From Chlorophyllum brunneum (Eukaryota; Basidiomycota; Agaricomycetes; Agaricales; Agaricaceae): 64,000 nt of DNA. How positions within the stretch are numbered: position 1 is the first letter of the stretch; every line of letters starts with the position of its first letter. Shown piece by piece: positions 63,783-64,000 of this stretch. The translations under genes were made by a program, and so were the position numbers. Where the stretch lies: positions 1,116,001 through 1,180,000 of the forward strand of contig OY756149.1 of NCBI GenBank assembly GCA_963576785.1. The letters are read 5' to 3'. Below the pieces are notes generated by a model. That model had not been told where the DNA came from. It did not search any database and worked only from the letters and a program-made list of their open reading frames with translations.

Positions 63783-64000
63783 GGGAGCAGTGTGGCCATG
63801 GCTTATGCATAACGAACGATTCAACACTATCCGCCATACACAATAAGCAACTGTAAGGTATTTTTAAACGTCAAGACTCACATATCGGGTGTCATAATCC
63901 GGGTGGTCACTCTTCATCCATCCGAATTCAAGCCCTTCGGGAGGTTTTATCTTGTGTTTTTCCAGGAATTTGTAGAAGGCGGCCATGTAGGTCCTATCAA
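63783..64000 (-). CDS. Partial unknown protein, paralogue of the 58.1-59.0 kb gene
   Basis: The minus strand at the window edge reads DRTYMAAFYKFLEKHKIK, then LEFGWMKSDHPDYDTRY before a GTGAGTC donor. This matches DRASLANFLKYLKDSQVG and FSWMKSEHPQDDPRA of the gene at 58.1 kb. The next intron and last exon are also similar in DNA (for example aacgaacgattcaacac here and aacgaatgattcaccac there). Only the 3' end is in the window. Function unknown. Confidence 0.6.

Noticed and set aside
1..64000. CRISPR arrays, transposons, viral genes, biosynthetic gene cluster
   Set aside because: No spaced direct repeats, transposase or viral motifs were seen. LYS2, HMG-CoA reductase and the reductase/dehydrogenase genes are scattered housekeeping or single genes, not a cluster with a core synthase.

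Overview
This window is nuclear DNA from a filamentous basidiomycete, most likely an Agaricomycete. Genes are dense and cut by many short GT-AG introns, mostly about 45-65 nt. The gene set is fungal: an alpha-aminoadipate reductase for lysine, a long HMG-CoA reductase with a sterol-sensing domain, and a WOPR (Gti1/Pac2) regulator. The protein sequences read like those of mushroom-forming fungi. There is no operon structure, no CRISPR array, no recognisable transposase and no viral gene.

Layout. 1-3968 (+): 3' two-thirds or so of the cohesin regulator PDS5. 4238-5248 (-): NmrA-like NAD(P)-binding reductase, with a GNAT relic beside it. 5762-7900 (-): UTP7. 8226-10317 (-): type-B carboxylesterase with an Arg/Ser-rich insert. 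10.3-12.8 kb: no gene seen. 12803-14528 (-): multipass membrane protein of unknown role. 15563-20621 (-): HMG-CoA reductase. 22615-27180 (-): LYS2. 27321-27414 (+): intron-containing tRNA-Thr(AGT). 27558-29089 (+): zinc alcohol/polyol dehydrogenase. 29149-31667 (-): ENP2/NOL10. 33372-34530 (+): SURF4/Erv29. 35826-37425 (-): unknown protein. 37815-39944 (+): MutY-type adenine glycosylase. 40247-42602 (+): DNAJC11-like J protein. 44427-45671 (+): WOPR regulator inside a gene-poor stretch. 48728-50683 (+): RMD1/DUF155 protein. 51786-55493 (-): exocyst SEC5. 55940-57460 (-): sphingolipid fatty acid 2-hydroxylase SCS7. 58092-59020 (-): unknown protein with a paralogue running off the right end (63783-64000). 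59061-61750 (-): mitochondrial-type acyl-CoA synthetase. 62413-63541 (+): secreted GH16-like protein.

Most genes are independent housekeeping functions: chromosome cohesion, ribosome biogenesis (UTP7 and ENP2 both belong to the small-subunit processome), sterol and lysine synthesis, ER export, exocytosis, lipid hydroxylation and DNA repair. The lineage-specific part is 42.6-48.7 kb around the WOPR regulator and the right end with the unknown paralogue pair. Several apparent stops or frame changes resolve cleanly as short introns. One, in the 58.1-59.0 kb gene, does not. The most unusual features are a 727-nt intron in the HMG-CoA reductase sterol-sensing region, the tRNA-Thr inside the LYS2 divergent promoter, the paralogue pair, and a candidate small spliced gene at 32.7-33.0 kb. 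I did not find a clearly new biological system.
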